In this document: piece by piece, positions 42,971 through 50,464 of the stretch | Layout of the letters: each line of letters starts with the position of its first letter | How positions within the stretch are numbered: the first letter of the stretch is position 1 | Source of the DNA: Anaerolineae bacterium | GTDB taxonomy: Bacteria; Chloroflexota; Anaerolineae; Promineifilales; Promineifilaceae | NCBI GenBank assembly: GCA_020848035.1 | Contig: JADLAX010000082.1 | Coordinates: 117,316-181,315 of the forward strand | Direction of reading: 5' to 3' | Length of the DNA: 64,000 bases | The notes under the pieces: model-generated | The model's input: only the letters and a program-made list of their open reading frames with translations | Told to the model about the DNA's origin: nothing | The model's database searches: none | Translations under genes and position numbers: made by a program

Positions 42971-44277
42971 GTTTCGTAGTTCAAAATAACAATAAGATCA
43001 TTCACGTTGGTGCCGGTTGGCCCGGTATGGATGAGATGGGGACCGTGCCCGGCGGCGTCTAGCTGCTGAAAGAAAGTGTAGCTGTCGTTGTTGTCCAGGA
43101 ACGTTACGGCCGTTTCCCCATCCTGCACCGTTTGCCCCGTCACGGTGGCTCCAGCCGCGCCGCTGGGGCCGTCGTCGCCGTCCGTGGCGAAGCTGGTGAT
43201 GGTGCGCTGGGGCCAGCCCGCCAGGTTGATGCCCGCCGCAAGCGCTGTTTCTAAATTGCGCCCGCCAATGCCATTTCCGCGCAAAGTCACCGTCGTTTCG
43301 CCGCCAAGCAGGGTGGCGCTTTGCGCCGGGGCGTCGCTGGCCAGGGCGGCGGCAAATTTGCCCACCTCACGCGCCTCGCCTTCCAGCCGGGTGGTCAGCA
43401 GGCGGGTCTGAAAGCCCAGCGCTTCGGCCCTGGCTGCCGCCGCCTGCACCGCCTGCTGAATGCTGCCGATGATCAGGTTGTCGATGATGTTGGTGGGTGG
43501 GGTGTGCCTGGTTTGGGTCAGGTTTTTTAGGGTGTTGGTGATGGTTTGGGCAACGGCCGTATCCAAAAACCGCTCCACCGTGTAGCGCTGCAAGATGGCC
43601 AGCGCCTGGGCTGGGGTTTCCTGGCTGGCCACCGTGGGGCCGCTGCCGATGGCTGCCAGGTCGTTGCCCACCACATCGCTCAAAATCAGGCTGATGATGC
43701 GGGCTGGGGCAACCCATCGCGCCAGCCCGCCGCCTTTGACGGCATCCAACTGGCGGCGCACCGTGTTGACAGCCTGGATGGGGCAGCCGCTGGCCAGCAG
43801 CGCCTGGTTGAGCGCCTGCCAGTCGTCCAGCGGCAGGCGGGGCCGGGTAAACAGCGCCGACGCCCCGCCGGAGATGAGGCACAGCACCAGGTCTTTTTCG
43901 GTGAGGGTGGCCAACGGTTCCAACACGGCCGTTGTTGCCATCACGCTCTGGTCATCGGGCACGGGATGGCTGCCCACGCAGGCAGGCAGGGGCAGCGGCG
44001 TGTCGGGCAGGTGTTTGGTGAGGATGCCGCCGCCAGCGACGGCCGTTTCGCCTACCACATCCAGCGCTGCCAGGGCCATCGGTACGGCCGCTTTGCCCAG
44101 GCTGAGAATGAAGAGACGGCCGTTGCCCAACTCAACCGGGTGTGGGCCGAGGTGCAGCTGGCCATCTTTTTTGTGGAGATGTTGGTAAACGGCCGTTTGC
44201 GGATCGGCCTGATCCAGGGCAGCCTGCAAAATAGCTTGAAGGTGGGCCGGGTGATTGGCAAAGTGGAGCGGGGTCAT
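42967..44277 (-). CDS. Glycerate 2-kinase (DUF4147/MOFRL type)
   Basis: Phosphorylates D-glycerate to 2-phosphoglycerate. At 436 residues it has the usual length for the GckA group. The N-terminal DUF4147 domain has VLCLISGGASALFTRP, NTVRRQLDAVKGGGLARW and ISLILSDVVGNDLAAIGSGP. The C-terminal MOFRL domain has LLGGETTVTLRGNGIGGRNL and SFATDGDDGPSGAAGA. Its last codons and stop come from a palindromic repeat, so the end of the protein (LNYET) may have been altered by that insertion. It is six bases downstream of the solute-binding-protein gene and likely shares its transcript. Confidence 0.92.
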   Translation of the reverse strand: MTPLHFANHPAHLQAILQAALDQADPQTAVYQHLHKKDGQLHLGPHPVELGNGRLFILSLGKAAVPMALAALDVVGETAVAGGGILTKHLPDTPLPLPACVGSHPVPDDQSVMATTAVLEPLATLTEKDLVLCLISGGASALFTRPRLPLDDWQALNQALLASGCPIQAVNTVRRQLDAVKGGGLARWVAPARIISLILSDVVGNDLAAIGSGPTVASQETPAQALAILQRYTVERFLDTAVAQTITNTLKNLTQTRHTPPTNIIDNLIIGSIQQAVQAAAARAEALGFQTRLLTTRLEGEAREVGKFAAALASDAPAQSATLLGGETTVTLRGNGIGGRNLETALAAGINLAGWPQRTITSFATDGDDGPSGAAGATVTGQTVQDGETAVTFLDNNDSYTFFQQLDAAGHGPHLIHTGPTGTNVNDLIVILNYET

Positions 44278-44283
44278 GTTGGC

Positions 44284-45615
44284 TTAGGGCTGGAGCGCTG
44301 CGGCAGCTTCTTCGGCGGCAACTTGCGGTGTTTTTGCCAGGGTCATTACGTCAAACACAGCGTTATTGAGCACGGTCATGACGCTGCTGGTGCTGCTGAA
44401 CGGCATCGGCCTGGCTCGATTGAGCTGGCTGCGGGCAAACGCCACGTACGGATCGTCAGGTGGCCAGAAGGCCAGCGCTGCCTGGCGTGCGGGCAAAAAG
44501 TTGCTGGCGTAGCTCCATTCGCCCAGGGCGCTGCTGTCGATCAGGCTGATGAGCAGCTCGCCAGCCAGGGCACGGCGGGTGGGATCCGAGGTGCTGATGG
44601 CCCAGGCCCACCCGGTGATGATTGGATTTAGCGGCTGCTGCAGGCCAGGAACGGCCGTTACCTGGAACACACCCTGTTCATCCCGCTGCCGTAAAAATTG
44701 TTCGCTGTTGGTAAGGGCAAAATTGGCCGTGCCCGCCTGGAACAGCGGCCACGACTCTTGCAGGGTGGAATAATTGCTGCTCTGGTCCAAAATAAAACCG
44801 TTGCTTTTGGCGGTAAACAGCTGCTGCAGCGCCGTGGCCAGCGGCTCCACCTGGAGTGCCGTCTGGCCCGCCTCGTTGGTGAGGCGGCCGCCTGCGTCCA
44901 GGTAGAATTCCAGGCACAGCAGCCCGCCGGGGGTGCCGTTGGCCGGTAAAATCATGCGATATGGCAGCGACGCGAGCGTTTCCCAGCGGGTAGGAACGGT
45001 TTCGGTGACCGTGGTGCTGTTGTAGGCCAGATGCGGCAGGCCGGTAACCACAAAGGGATAGCTGCTGATCTGGCTGTCTTTCAGCACCAGCTCAAGGGCG
45101 GCGGGGAACAAATCTTCCAGCAAGGCGGTTTCCACCAGGCCGTTCAGGGGGAAAATGAGCTCTTCGTTTAGGGCCGGATTAAGCTGGTCGATGGGAATGG
45201 CGATCAGATCGGGCAAAATGGCGGGGGCGACGGACCGACCAGTGCGCAGGTAGTTCAAAATGCTGCTCTGGCCGCTGGCGGCTTTTTGTTCGATGGTGAG
45301 CTGGACGTTGGGGTGGCTGCTGCGAAAGGCGGCCAGCTGGGCGTTGAGAATGGCGGCGCTGTCTTCGGTGGCCAGGGCAATTTCTGGGGGAATCCAGACA
45401 CGCAATGACGGCTGTGTTTGGCTAACGGCCGTTGTCGGAATGGCAATGTCTGGTGTGGTGTCGGCGGAGGGGGTGCGGCTGGCAATGGCCGTACCGCCCG
45501 GCACGGCAGCTGGGGTGGGGTCCGTGGCTTGGCTCTGACTGAAATTGTTGACCAGATCGCAGCTGACGGTGAGCCAGAGCAGCACAAAAAACAGGAGAGA
45601 AACCTTTTTCTTCAT
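44284..45615 (-). CDS. Extracellular solute-binding lipoprotein (ABC-transporter type)
   Basis: 443 residues from ATG 45615. The signal peptide ends in a lipobox LTVSC, so the mature protein is lipid-anchored at Cys 19. A Thr/Ser/Pro-rich linker follows, then a periplasmic-binding-protein fold of the family 1 (MalE-like) type, seen in LRVWIPPEIALATEDSAAIL, FRSSHPNVQLTIEQK and the later WPLFQAGTANFALTNSEQFL. No permease or ATPase gene is adjacent, so it is an orphan binding protein. A TATACT -10 lies exactly seven bases before ATG, so the transcript is probably leaderless. Confidence 0.85.
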   Translation of the reverse strand: MKKKVSLLFFVLLWLTVSCDLVNNFSQSQATDPTPAAVPGGTAIASRTPSADTTPDIAIPTTAVSQTQPSLRVWIPPEIALATEDSAAILNAQLAAFRSSHPNVQLTIEQKAASGQSSILNYLRTGRSVAPAILPDLIAIPIDQLNPALNEELIFPLNGLVETALLEDLFPAALELVLKDSQISSYPFVVTGLPHLAYNSTTVTETVPTRWETLASLPYRMILPANGTPGGLLCLEFYLDAGGRLTNEAGQTALQVEPLATALQQLFTAKSNGFILDQSSNYSTLQESWPLFQAGTANFALTNSEQFLRQRDEQGVFQVTAVPGLQQPLNPIITGWAWAISTSDPTRRALAGELLISLIDSSALGEWSYASNFLPARQAALAFWPPDDPYVAFARSQLNRARPMPFSSTSSVMTVLNNAVFDVMTLAKTPQVAAEEAAAALQP

Positions 45616-45622
45616 GCGCCAA

Positions 45623-45628
45623 AGTATA
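45623..45628 (-). promoter_or_regulatory. -10 element for the lipoprotein gene
   Basis: TATACT on the minus strand, seven bases before the start codon, with a 4/6 match (ATGACC) to the -35 at 17-bp spacing. It lies back to back with the divergent promoter at 45652. Confidence 0.58.
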
Positions 45629-45651
45629 CCGTTGATTTGGTAATCGGTCAT

Positions 45652-45680
45652 TTGCACCCGACCGCTCCTTAGGATATGCT
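45652..45680 (+). promoter_or_regulatory. Promoter of the ABC-F leader
   Basis: TTGCAC at 45652-45657 and TATGCT at 45675-45680 with a 17-bp spacer. The expected start of transcription coincides with the ATG of a 31-codon reading frame. Confidence 0.62.
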
Positions 45681-45686
45681 TTGTCT

Positions 45687-45782
45687 ATGATGTTCATTCT
45701 GTGGTTTGACCGTCGGTATTCTGAAGCGACCCGCCTGGGCTCTATTTTGCGGCGTCCCAATACCGGTACGCCTCCCGAATGA
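45687..45782 (+). CDS. Short upstream reading frame, candidate leader peptide of ABC-F
   Basis: 31 codons beginning MMFILWFDRRYSEATRLGSI and ending TPPE. It starts six bases after a -10 box, so it would be translated from a leaderless message. It ends 28 bases before an intrinsic terminator. Its coding region contains two RNA arms that can pair with each other or with the terminator (see finding). I do not recognise the peptide. It could instead be chance within a small RNA. Confidence 0.5.
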   Translation: MMFILWFDRRYSEATRLGSILRRPNTGTPPE

Positions 45783-45809
45783 ATTTTATGTAAAGTAATT
45801 GTTTAATCA

Positions 45810-45838
45810 GGCCGAGGCGAAACGTCTCGGCCTTTTTT
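45810..45838 (+). terminator. Attenuator-like terminator before the ABC-F gene
   Basis: Stem GGCCGAG (45810-45816) with CTCGGCC (45826-45832), extendable to about 10 bp, followed by six T residues. It lies between a short reading frame and the ABC-F gene. Confidence 0.9.
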
Positions 45839-45859
45839 GTTGCAAAATCAAGCGTCTGG

Positions 45860-45889
45860 AGGCTGGCAGCAGCTTTCAGTCGCCAGCCT
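45860..45889 (+). promoter_or_regulatory. Second hairpin before the ABC-F ribosome-binding site
   Basis: AGGCTGGC (45860-45867) pairs with GCCAGCCT (45882-45889). The GGAG site follows at about 45904. Confidence 0.55.
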
Positions 45890-45914
45890 GCTACGCAAAA
45901 AAATGGAGTAGATC

Positions 45915-47552
45915 ATGGCTGAGATATTGTTCAACCTCGACAAAGTAACCGTTTCGCTTACCGGCAAGCTGATTTTTTCTGGCCTCAGCTGGGAGGTGCA
46001 GAACCAGCAGCGGGTCGGGCTGGTTGGTCCCAACGGCGCGGGCAAATCGACCCTGTTGAAGCTGGTGGCGCGGGAGCTGGAGCCAGACGAGGGCAACATC
46101 TTTCGTAAATCGGGGCTGACGTGGGGCCGGTTGGTGCAGGAACCCGACTTGCCGCCGGGCCACACCACGCTGGAAGAGGCGATGACGGCCGTTCCCGCCA
46201 TCGCCGCCATTCATCACCAGCTGGCCGAACTGGAGCAGCAAATGGGCACGCCAGAGGTGTATGGCGATGGCGACCGGCTGGCCAAAGTGATGGCCCGACA
46301 CGAAAAGTGGCTGCACCAGCTGGAGCAGCTGGACGGGGCCAGCTACGAGAGCCGCGTCAAAGAGACCCTGGTGCAGTTGGGTTTTGGCCAGGACCGTTGG
46401 GAGACGCAGACGGAGCATCTGAGCGGCGGGCAGAAGAAGCTGGTGATGCTGGCCAAACTGCTGGTGCAGGCCCCGGATTTGCTGCTGCTGGACGAACCCG
46501 ACAACCACCTGGACCTGGCCGCCAAGCAGCGGCTGGAGAAGGTGATTCGCGGCTACAGCGGCTGCGTCGTCATCATTTCGCACGACCGCTATTTGCTGGA
46601 TGAGGTGGCCACGCACATTGCTGAGCTGGAAAACGGCCGTCTCACCCTTTACCCCGGCAACTACACCAGCTACACGACCGCCCGTGAGCTGGCCCGGCTG
46701 CGCCAGGCGCAGCTGTACGCCGCCCAGCAAAAAGAGATTGCCCGCATCGAGGCGGCGATTGCCCGCTTTGAGCTGTGGGCGTCGCTGGTGGTGAATGAGC
46801 GGCACATCAGGCAGGCGCGCAGCCGCCAAAAAATGCTGGACAAGATGGACAAGGTGGAAAAAGTGGCCGAGCAGCGGCGCATGACGTTGGACCTAGCGGG
46901 CTGGCGCGGCAGCAACAAGGTGCTGGAGCTGGAAAATGTAACAAGACGGTTTGACAACGGCCGTACCATCTTCAACCGCCTCAACCAGATTTTGTGGCAT
47001 GGTGAGCGGGTGGGGCTGGTGGGGCCGAACGGCGCGGGCAAATCGTTTCTGCTCAAACAGCTGCTGGACCCGGAAGCTATTCACGGCGGCCAGATTAAAA
47101 TCGGGCCAAGCGTGAAGATTGGCTACTATGCCCAGGAGCACGAGACGCTGGACTACAGCCGCGACCTCATCACCGAGATTCGCCAATCAGCCCCGGTAAG
47201 CCGCGAGGTGGCGGTCGCCTTCCTGCACCGCTTCCTCTACACCTACGACCAGATGCAGCAGCCGATCGGCAAGCTCAGCGGCGGCGAGCGCAGCCGCTTG
47301 CAGCTGGCCAAACTGGTGCTGGAACGGCCGAATCTGCTCCTGCTGGACGAACCCACCAACAACCTGGACATCGCCTCGATTGAGGTGCTGGAGCAAACGC
47401 TGGAGGAGTTCGACGGCACACTGCTGATTGTGTCGCACGACCGCTACTTTTTAGATCAGGTGGTGGACCGGGTGCTGGAGTTGAAGGACGGCCGTTTCAC
47501 CGAATTCGATGGCGGCTACACGGATTATCTGGCGGCGGGGGGAAGAATGTAA
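45915..47552 (+). CDS. ABC-F family ATPase (ribosome-associated)
   Basis: 545 residues with two ABC ATPase domains and no membrane segments. Domain 1 has Walker A GLVGPNGAGKSTLLKL, signature EHLSGGQKKLVMLAKLL and Walker B LLLLDEPDNHLDL. Domain 2 has VGLVGPNGAGKSFLLKQL, KLSGGERSRLQLAKLVL and LLLDEPTNNLDIASIEVLE. The linker between them (about residues 240-320) is the P-site tRNA interaction motif region. ABC-F proteins act on the ribosome, in translation quality control or protecting against antibiotics. The upstream leader peptide plus attenuator arrangement is what is seen for antibiotic-inducible members. A perfect palindrome and T-run end it. Confidence 0.92.
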   Translation: MAEILFNLDKVTVSLTGKLIFSGLSWEVQNQQRVGLVGPNGAGKSTLLKLVARELEPDEGNIFRKSGLTWGRLVQEPDLPPGHTTLEEAMTAVPAIAAIHHQLAELEQQMGTPEVYGDGDRLAKVMARHEKWLHQLEQLDGASYESRVKETLVQLGFGQDRWETQTEHLSGGQKKLVMLAKLLVQAPDLLLLDEPDNHLDLAAKQRLEKVIRGYSGCVVIISHDRYLLDEVATHIAELENGRLTLYPGNYTSYTTARELARLRQAQLYAAQQKEIARIEAAIARFELWASLVVNERHIRQARSRQKMLDKMDKVEKVAEQRRMTLDLAGWRGSNKVLELENVTRRFDNGRTIFNRLNQILWHGERVGLVGPNGAGKSFLLKQLLDPEAIHGGQIKIGPSVKIGYYAQEHETLDYSRDLITEIRQSAPVSREVAVAFLHRFLYTYDQMQQPIGKLSGGERSRLQLAKLVLERPNLLLLDEPTNNLDIASIEVLEQTLEEFDGTLLIVSHDRYFLDQVVDRVLELKDGRFTEFDGGYTDYLAAGGRM

Positions 47553-47556
47553 TTGG

Positions 47557-47594
47557 GTAATTGGGTAATTACGTAATTACCCAATTACTTTTTT
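47557..47594. terminator. Perfect 32-nt palindrome and T-run between ABC-F and RDD genes
   Basis: GTAATTGGGTAATTAC (47557-47572) is followed directly by its exact reverse complement (47573-47588) and six T residues. It probably ends transcription from both sides. It is also a member of the AATTGGGT repeat family seen near 30208-30240. Confidence 0.85.
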
Positions 47595-48384
47595 ACCGTT
47601 CGTAGTGGTAGATTTGAACGATGCGTTTGATGGCGTAGATGGCTTCCCCCGCCTTAACCGTATTGATGGGCTGCGCCATCCGCTCCAGCAGGCGGTTGAG
47701 AATCTGGTTAGCCAGGACGGCACCGTTGGGCAGGTCGTTGTAGCGTTGGAGCAGCGCTTCGGCTAGCTGGATGTCGGCCTCGGTCAGTTTGTCGACGGGC
47801 CATTTGGCGGCGACTTGCTCGGCGGCACCGGGGGCGCGGCTGACGACGGGGTTGGTTGTGGTGGAGTTGGCCAGGGATTCGAGGGATACGGCCGTTTGCT
47901 CCCGCACCACCAGCGTATTAGCCGCCAGATCACCCAGCCGCCGCGCCTTACTGTCGATAAACATCGTCACCAGCCCCAGGCCGTAAGCACCAGGTAGAAA
48001 ATCTATCAGCCGCACCAGGTTGCGAATGACCGATTCGGCCAGGGTGATGGGCGTGCCGTCGGCGCGAATGACGCGAATGCCCACCTGGCGCTTGCCCGGT
48101 GAACTGCCGTTCCAGGTCATCTCAAAAAAAATATAGTAGCCCCAGAAAAAGGCAAAACTGATGAGGGAAAGCATGGCCAGCAGGAATGAGCTGGCTGAAG
48201 AAAGCTCGTCAAAGCCGCCCACCACCACCAAAATGAGGATGGCGTTGGTGGCCATAAGCAGCAGGCCAATGATCGTGGTATCTACCAAAGCGGCCAAAAA
48301 GCGTGAGCCAATGCCCACGACTTCGTAGCCAAATACCACGTTTTCGGGGGTGTCGATATTGAGAAATTCATCCGGTGCTGTCAT
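47593..48384 (-). CDS. RDD-family membrane protein
   Basis: 263 residues. The N-terminal half is an RDD domain with GIGSRFLAALVDTTIIGLLL (Arg and Asp of the family name in helix 1), three hydrophobic helices and SPGKRQVGIRVIRADG. The C-terminal ~100 residues are soluble and helical. Function of RDD proteins is uncertain; transport or ion antiport has been proposed. It is divergent from the SpoIIM gene, a common neighbour together with MoxR and DUF58. No clear ribosome-binding site precedes ATG 48384. Confidence 0.88.
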   Translation of the reverse strand: MTAPDEFLNIDTPENVVFGYEVVGIGSRFLAALVDTTIIGLLLMATNAILILVVVGGFDELSSASSFLLAMLSLISFAFFWGYYIFFEMTWNGSSPGKRQVGIRVIRADGTPITLAESVIRNLVRLIDFLPGAYGLGLVTMFIDSKARRLGDLAANTLVVREQTAVSLESLANSTTTNPVVSRAPGAAEQVAAKWPVDKLTEADIQLAEALLQRYNDLPNGAVLANQILNRLLERMAQPINTVKAGEAIYAIKRIVQIYHYER

Positions 48385-48415
48385 TAATTATCCGCTGCCA
48401 TTTTTATTACCAATC

Positions 48416-48479
48416 AGACCTGATAGGTTTCTGCCAGAATAATAGCCTGCCAAATATGCCTCGAAAACCTGTCAGGTCT
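48416..48479. repeat. GACCTGTCAGGT-family inverted repeat between divergent genes
   Basis: AGACCTGATAGGTTT (48416-48430) and AAACCTGTCAGGTCT (48465-48479) pair at 14 of 15 positions. It is the same family as the in-gene copy at 20644. Confidence 0.8.
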
Positions 48480-48527
48480 TGAGAACTTTTGTTTCTTTGT
48501 GTGATCCTCTTTAGTATAATCATCTTC

Positions 48528-49490
48528 ATGAATGCTGAACAATTTTACCGTTCGCGCCAGGCCGATTGGCAGCAGTTAACCGCACTCCTGGACAAAAGTC
48601 AACAGATGAATCGCCTATCCCCGGCCGAAGTGCAGCAGATGGGGCTGCTCTACCGCTCGGTCACGTCGGATCTGGCCCTGGCGCAGCGGGAATACCCGCG
48701 CCACCAGGTGACGGCGTTTCTGAACCAGCTGGTGGCGCGCGGCCACGCCACCATTTACCAGGGCGAACCGCTGGCGGTGCGCCGCCTGAAGCATTATTTT
48801 TTGGTTGGTTTACCGACCACTTTCCGTGAAGCGCTGCCGTTTATGATAACGGCCGCTCTTTTGCTCATTGTGCCCGCGCTCATTGCCGGCTTTCTCACCA
48901 ACTGGCAGCCGGATGCCTCCACCTGGCTGCTGCCCGCCAACGTGCAGTCGTTACGGCCGCTCATCGAAGACCAGGAGCTGTGGACCAATATACCGGTGGA
49001 GGAACGGCCGTACACCTCCGCTTTTCTCATGACCAACAATATCCAGGTATCCTTCATGGCCTTTGGTGGGGGCATTAGCGCCGGATTGTTCAGCCTGTAC
49101 ATTCTTGTCTTTAATGGCCTGCTGCTGGGGGGCATCACTGGCCTGACGGCCCATTACGACGTCGGTTTTGAGCTGTGGACCTTTGTCATCGGCCACGGCG
49201 TCATTGAGCTGTCGGCCATTTTCATTGCCGGTGGCTCTGGATTGATGCTGGGCTGGGCCATTTTGCAGCCGGGCTTGTTGAAGCGGGGCGACGCCCTCAT
49301 GCTGGCCGGGCGCAAAGCGGTCAAGCTGATCATTGCCTGCGTGCCGATTTTGATTGTGGCCGGGCTGATCGAAGGCTTTATTTCGCCCAATGAAAATATC
49401 CCCTGGCCGGTGAAGTGGGGCGTGGGCATTGTGACCGGCATTCTGCTCTACAGCTACCTGCTGCTGGCCGGGCGGCAGCAGCAACGTTGA
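48528..49490 (+). CDS. Stage II sporulation protein M family membrane protein (SpoIIM/DUF95)
   Basis: 320 residues. A soluble helical N-terminus of about 100 residues (FYRSRQADWQQLTALLDKSQ) is followed by five or six membrane helices. The SpoIIM/DUF95 signature is seen in TNNIQVSFMAFGGGISAG and WTFVIGHGVIELSAIFIAGG. Despite the name there is no sporulation context; in this cluster these proteins accompany RDD, DUF58 and MoxR. TATAAT lies seven bases before ATG 48528, so the message is probably leaderless. An intrinsic-terminator-like repeat follows the stop. Confidence 0.88.
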   Translation: MNAEQFYRSRQADWQQLTALLDKSQQMNRLSPAEVQQMGLLYRSVTSDLALAQREYPRHQVTAFLNQLVARGHATIYQGEPLAVRRLKHYFLVGLPTTFREALPFMITAALLLIVPALIAGFLTNWQPDASTWLLPANVQSLRPLIEDQELWTNIPVEERPYTSAFLMTNNIQVSFMAFGGGISAGLFSLYILVFNGLLLGGITGLTAHYDVGFELWTFVIGHGVIELSAIFIAGGSGLMLGWAILQPGLLKRGDALMLAGRKAVKLIIACVPILIVAGLIEGFISPNENIPWPVKWGVGIVTGILLYSYLLLAGRQQQR

Positions 49491-49492
49491 CG

Positions 49493-49529
49493 AGATTGGG
49501 CCACTCTTCAAGAGTGGCCCAATCTTTTT
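49493..49529. terminator. AGATTGGGCC hairpin, copy 1
   Basis: AGATTGGGCCACTCTT (49493-49508) pairs perfectly with AAGAGTGGCCCAATCT (49510-49525) and is followed by T residues. It can end spoIIM transcription. A related copy is at 59158-59189, so it is also a dispersed repeat. Confidence 0.85.
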
Positions 49530-49641
49530 ACGCGGTTCTGGCGGCGGCGAAGGCCAGTTCGCTTAGCGTGGGGTGGGCGGCAAAGATGGCCGCCAGGTCG
49601 TCGAGCGTAGCGCCAACCTGGATGGCCAGGGCCACCGGGGC
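49528..49641 (-). pseudogene. C-terminal remnant of a pyridine-nucleotide-disulphide oxidoreductase
   Basis: The minus strand encodes, up to a TAA at 49530-49528, about 37 codons reading PVALAIQVGATLDDLAAIF then AAHPTLSELAFAAA. This is the C-terminal dimerisation segment of dihydrolipoamide dehydrogenase/mercuric reductase-like enzymes, where the 'HPT.SE' motif is highly conserved. No start or FAD/NAD domains remain. The region upstream is replaced by the low-GC gene at 49658-50449. It has kept high GC and reads cleanly, suggesting the truncation is fairly recent. Confidence 0.72.
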
Positions 49642-49657
49642 TAACACATCATCACTT

Positions 49658-50449
49658 TTACATGAGTAGTTCAATATTTCGCGTGATGAGTGAAACCCAG
49701 CCATCAACGACTAAAAAGCTCAGGATTACCCAATTTACAATCGCAGCAATGAGCGTGATGGAATCCCAGGTGCTTAAGCGAATTTTGGCTGGGTTAAATA
49801 TTTCGGGACGCCAATAATCCGCTGAGCTATTGTGTGCAAAATGAATAGATTCCCCCACAACAGCATTTTTAAAGAATTGAGAATCAGGAGTTTGGTAGTC
49901 ATGGCCGTCAATCTCAAGCTTGTATATTACGCCACCTCTTGGGATAGAGTCTCTATCTTTTCCTTCCAATACACCTTCACCAAAGCTGGGACCGGATACT
50001 ATTCCTTCAAGCTGCTGACTTGCTCGGGGAATTGTTAAGAACCCAAATACGATGATCATCAAAATCATCGTAACTATAACAATTATTCTTGTGCTCAGCT
50101 TCTGTACCGGCCTTAAGGTTGAGTATTCTGGAAGGAGAAAGGCGTTGAAGCCAAACGTAAAAAAAGCAAGGAACGAAATAAGAAAGAGCAAACTTCTACT
50201 TACATCTGCCGAATAAAACCCATAGTAGCTTCTAGCGATGGCTGGGCCAATGGTCGTCATCAAAACAGGTATGAGCCAAAGTGGCCAATAAGGTTGAACG
50301 AATCGCTGGTAAAATTTTTTGCCGCCAGAATCAGGTAATCGTCCAAGTCGATCACGTGAAACGGTTGCAAGCCCCTCAAATGCGAGCCCCAAAATGCAAA
50401 AAAGGACAAAGGCCCCTAACAAAAGCATGATCCAAACTGATTCGTTCAT
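49658..50449 (-). CDS. Hypothetical membrane protein, probably acquired
   Basis: 263 residues that I do not recognise. Hydrophobic segments lie at about 5-25, 52-70, 85-105, 118-140 and 235-255. Between the fourth and fifth is a soluble loop (GVIYKLEIDGHDYQTPDSQF) resembling DUF3592-like extracytoplasmic regions, though that match is weak. The gene is clearly lower in GC than its neighbours, lacks the ACGGCCGT motif, and directly abuts a truncated dehydrogenase end. These are signs of insertion of foreign DNA. Confidence 0.75.
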   Translation of the reverse strand: MNESVWIMLLLGAFVLFCILGLAFEGLATVSRDRLGRLPDSGGKKFYQRFVQPYWPLWLIPVLMTTIGPAIARSYYGFYSADVSRSLLFLISFLAFFTFGFNAFLLPEYSTLRPVQKLSTRIIVIVTMILMIIVFGFLTIPRASQQLEGIVSGPSFGEGVLEGKDRDSIPRGGVIYKLEIDGHDYQTPDSQFFKNAVVGESIHFAHNSSADYWRPEIFNPAKIRLSTWDSITLIAAIVNWVILSFLVVDGWVSLITRNIELLM

Positions 50450-50464
50450 TCTACGTTCGCTTTG

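Noticed and set aside
48528..49490. Evidence for sporulation from the SpoIIM-like gene
   Set aside because: The family is widespread in non-sporulating bacteria in MoxR/RDD clusters, and no other sporulation gene is present.
49415..49669. Plus-strand 84-residue frame after SpoIIM
   Set aside because: It overlaps the SpoIIM end, a hairpin and the antisense dehydrogenase remnant; the minus-strand reading has real family similarity.
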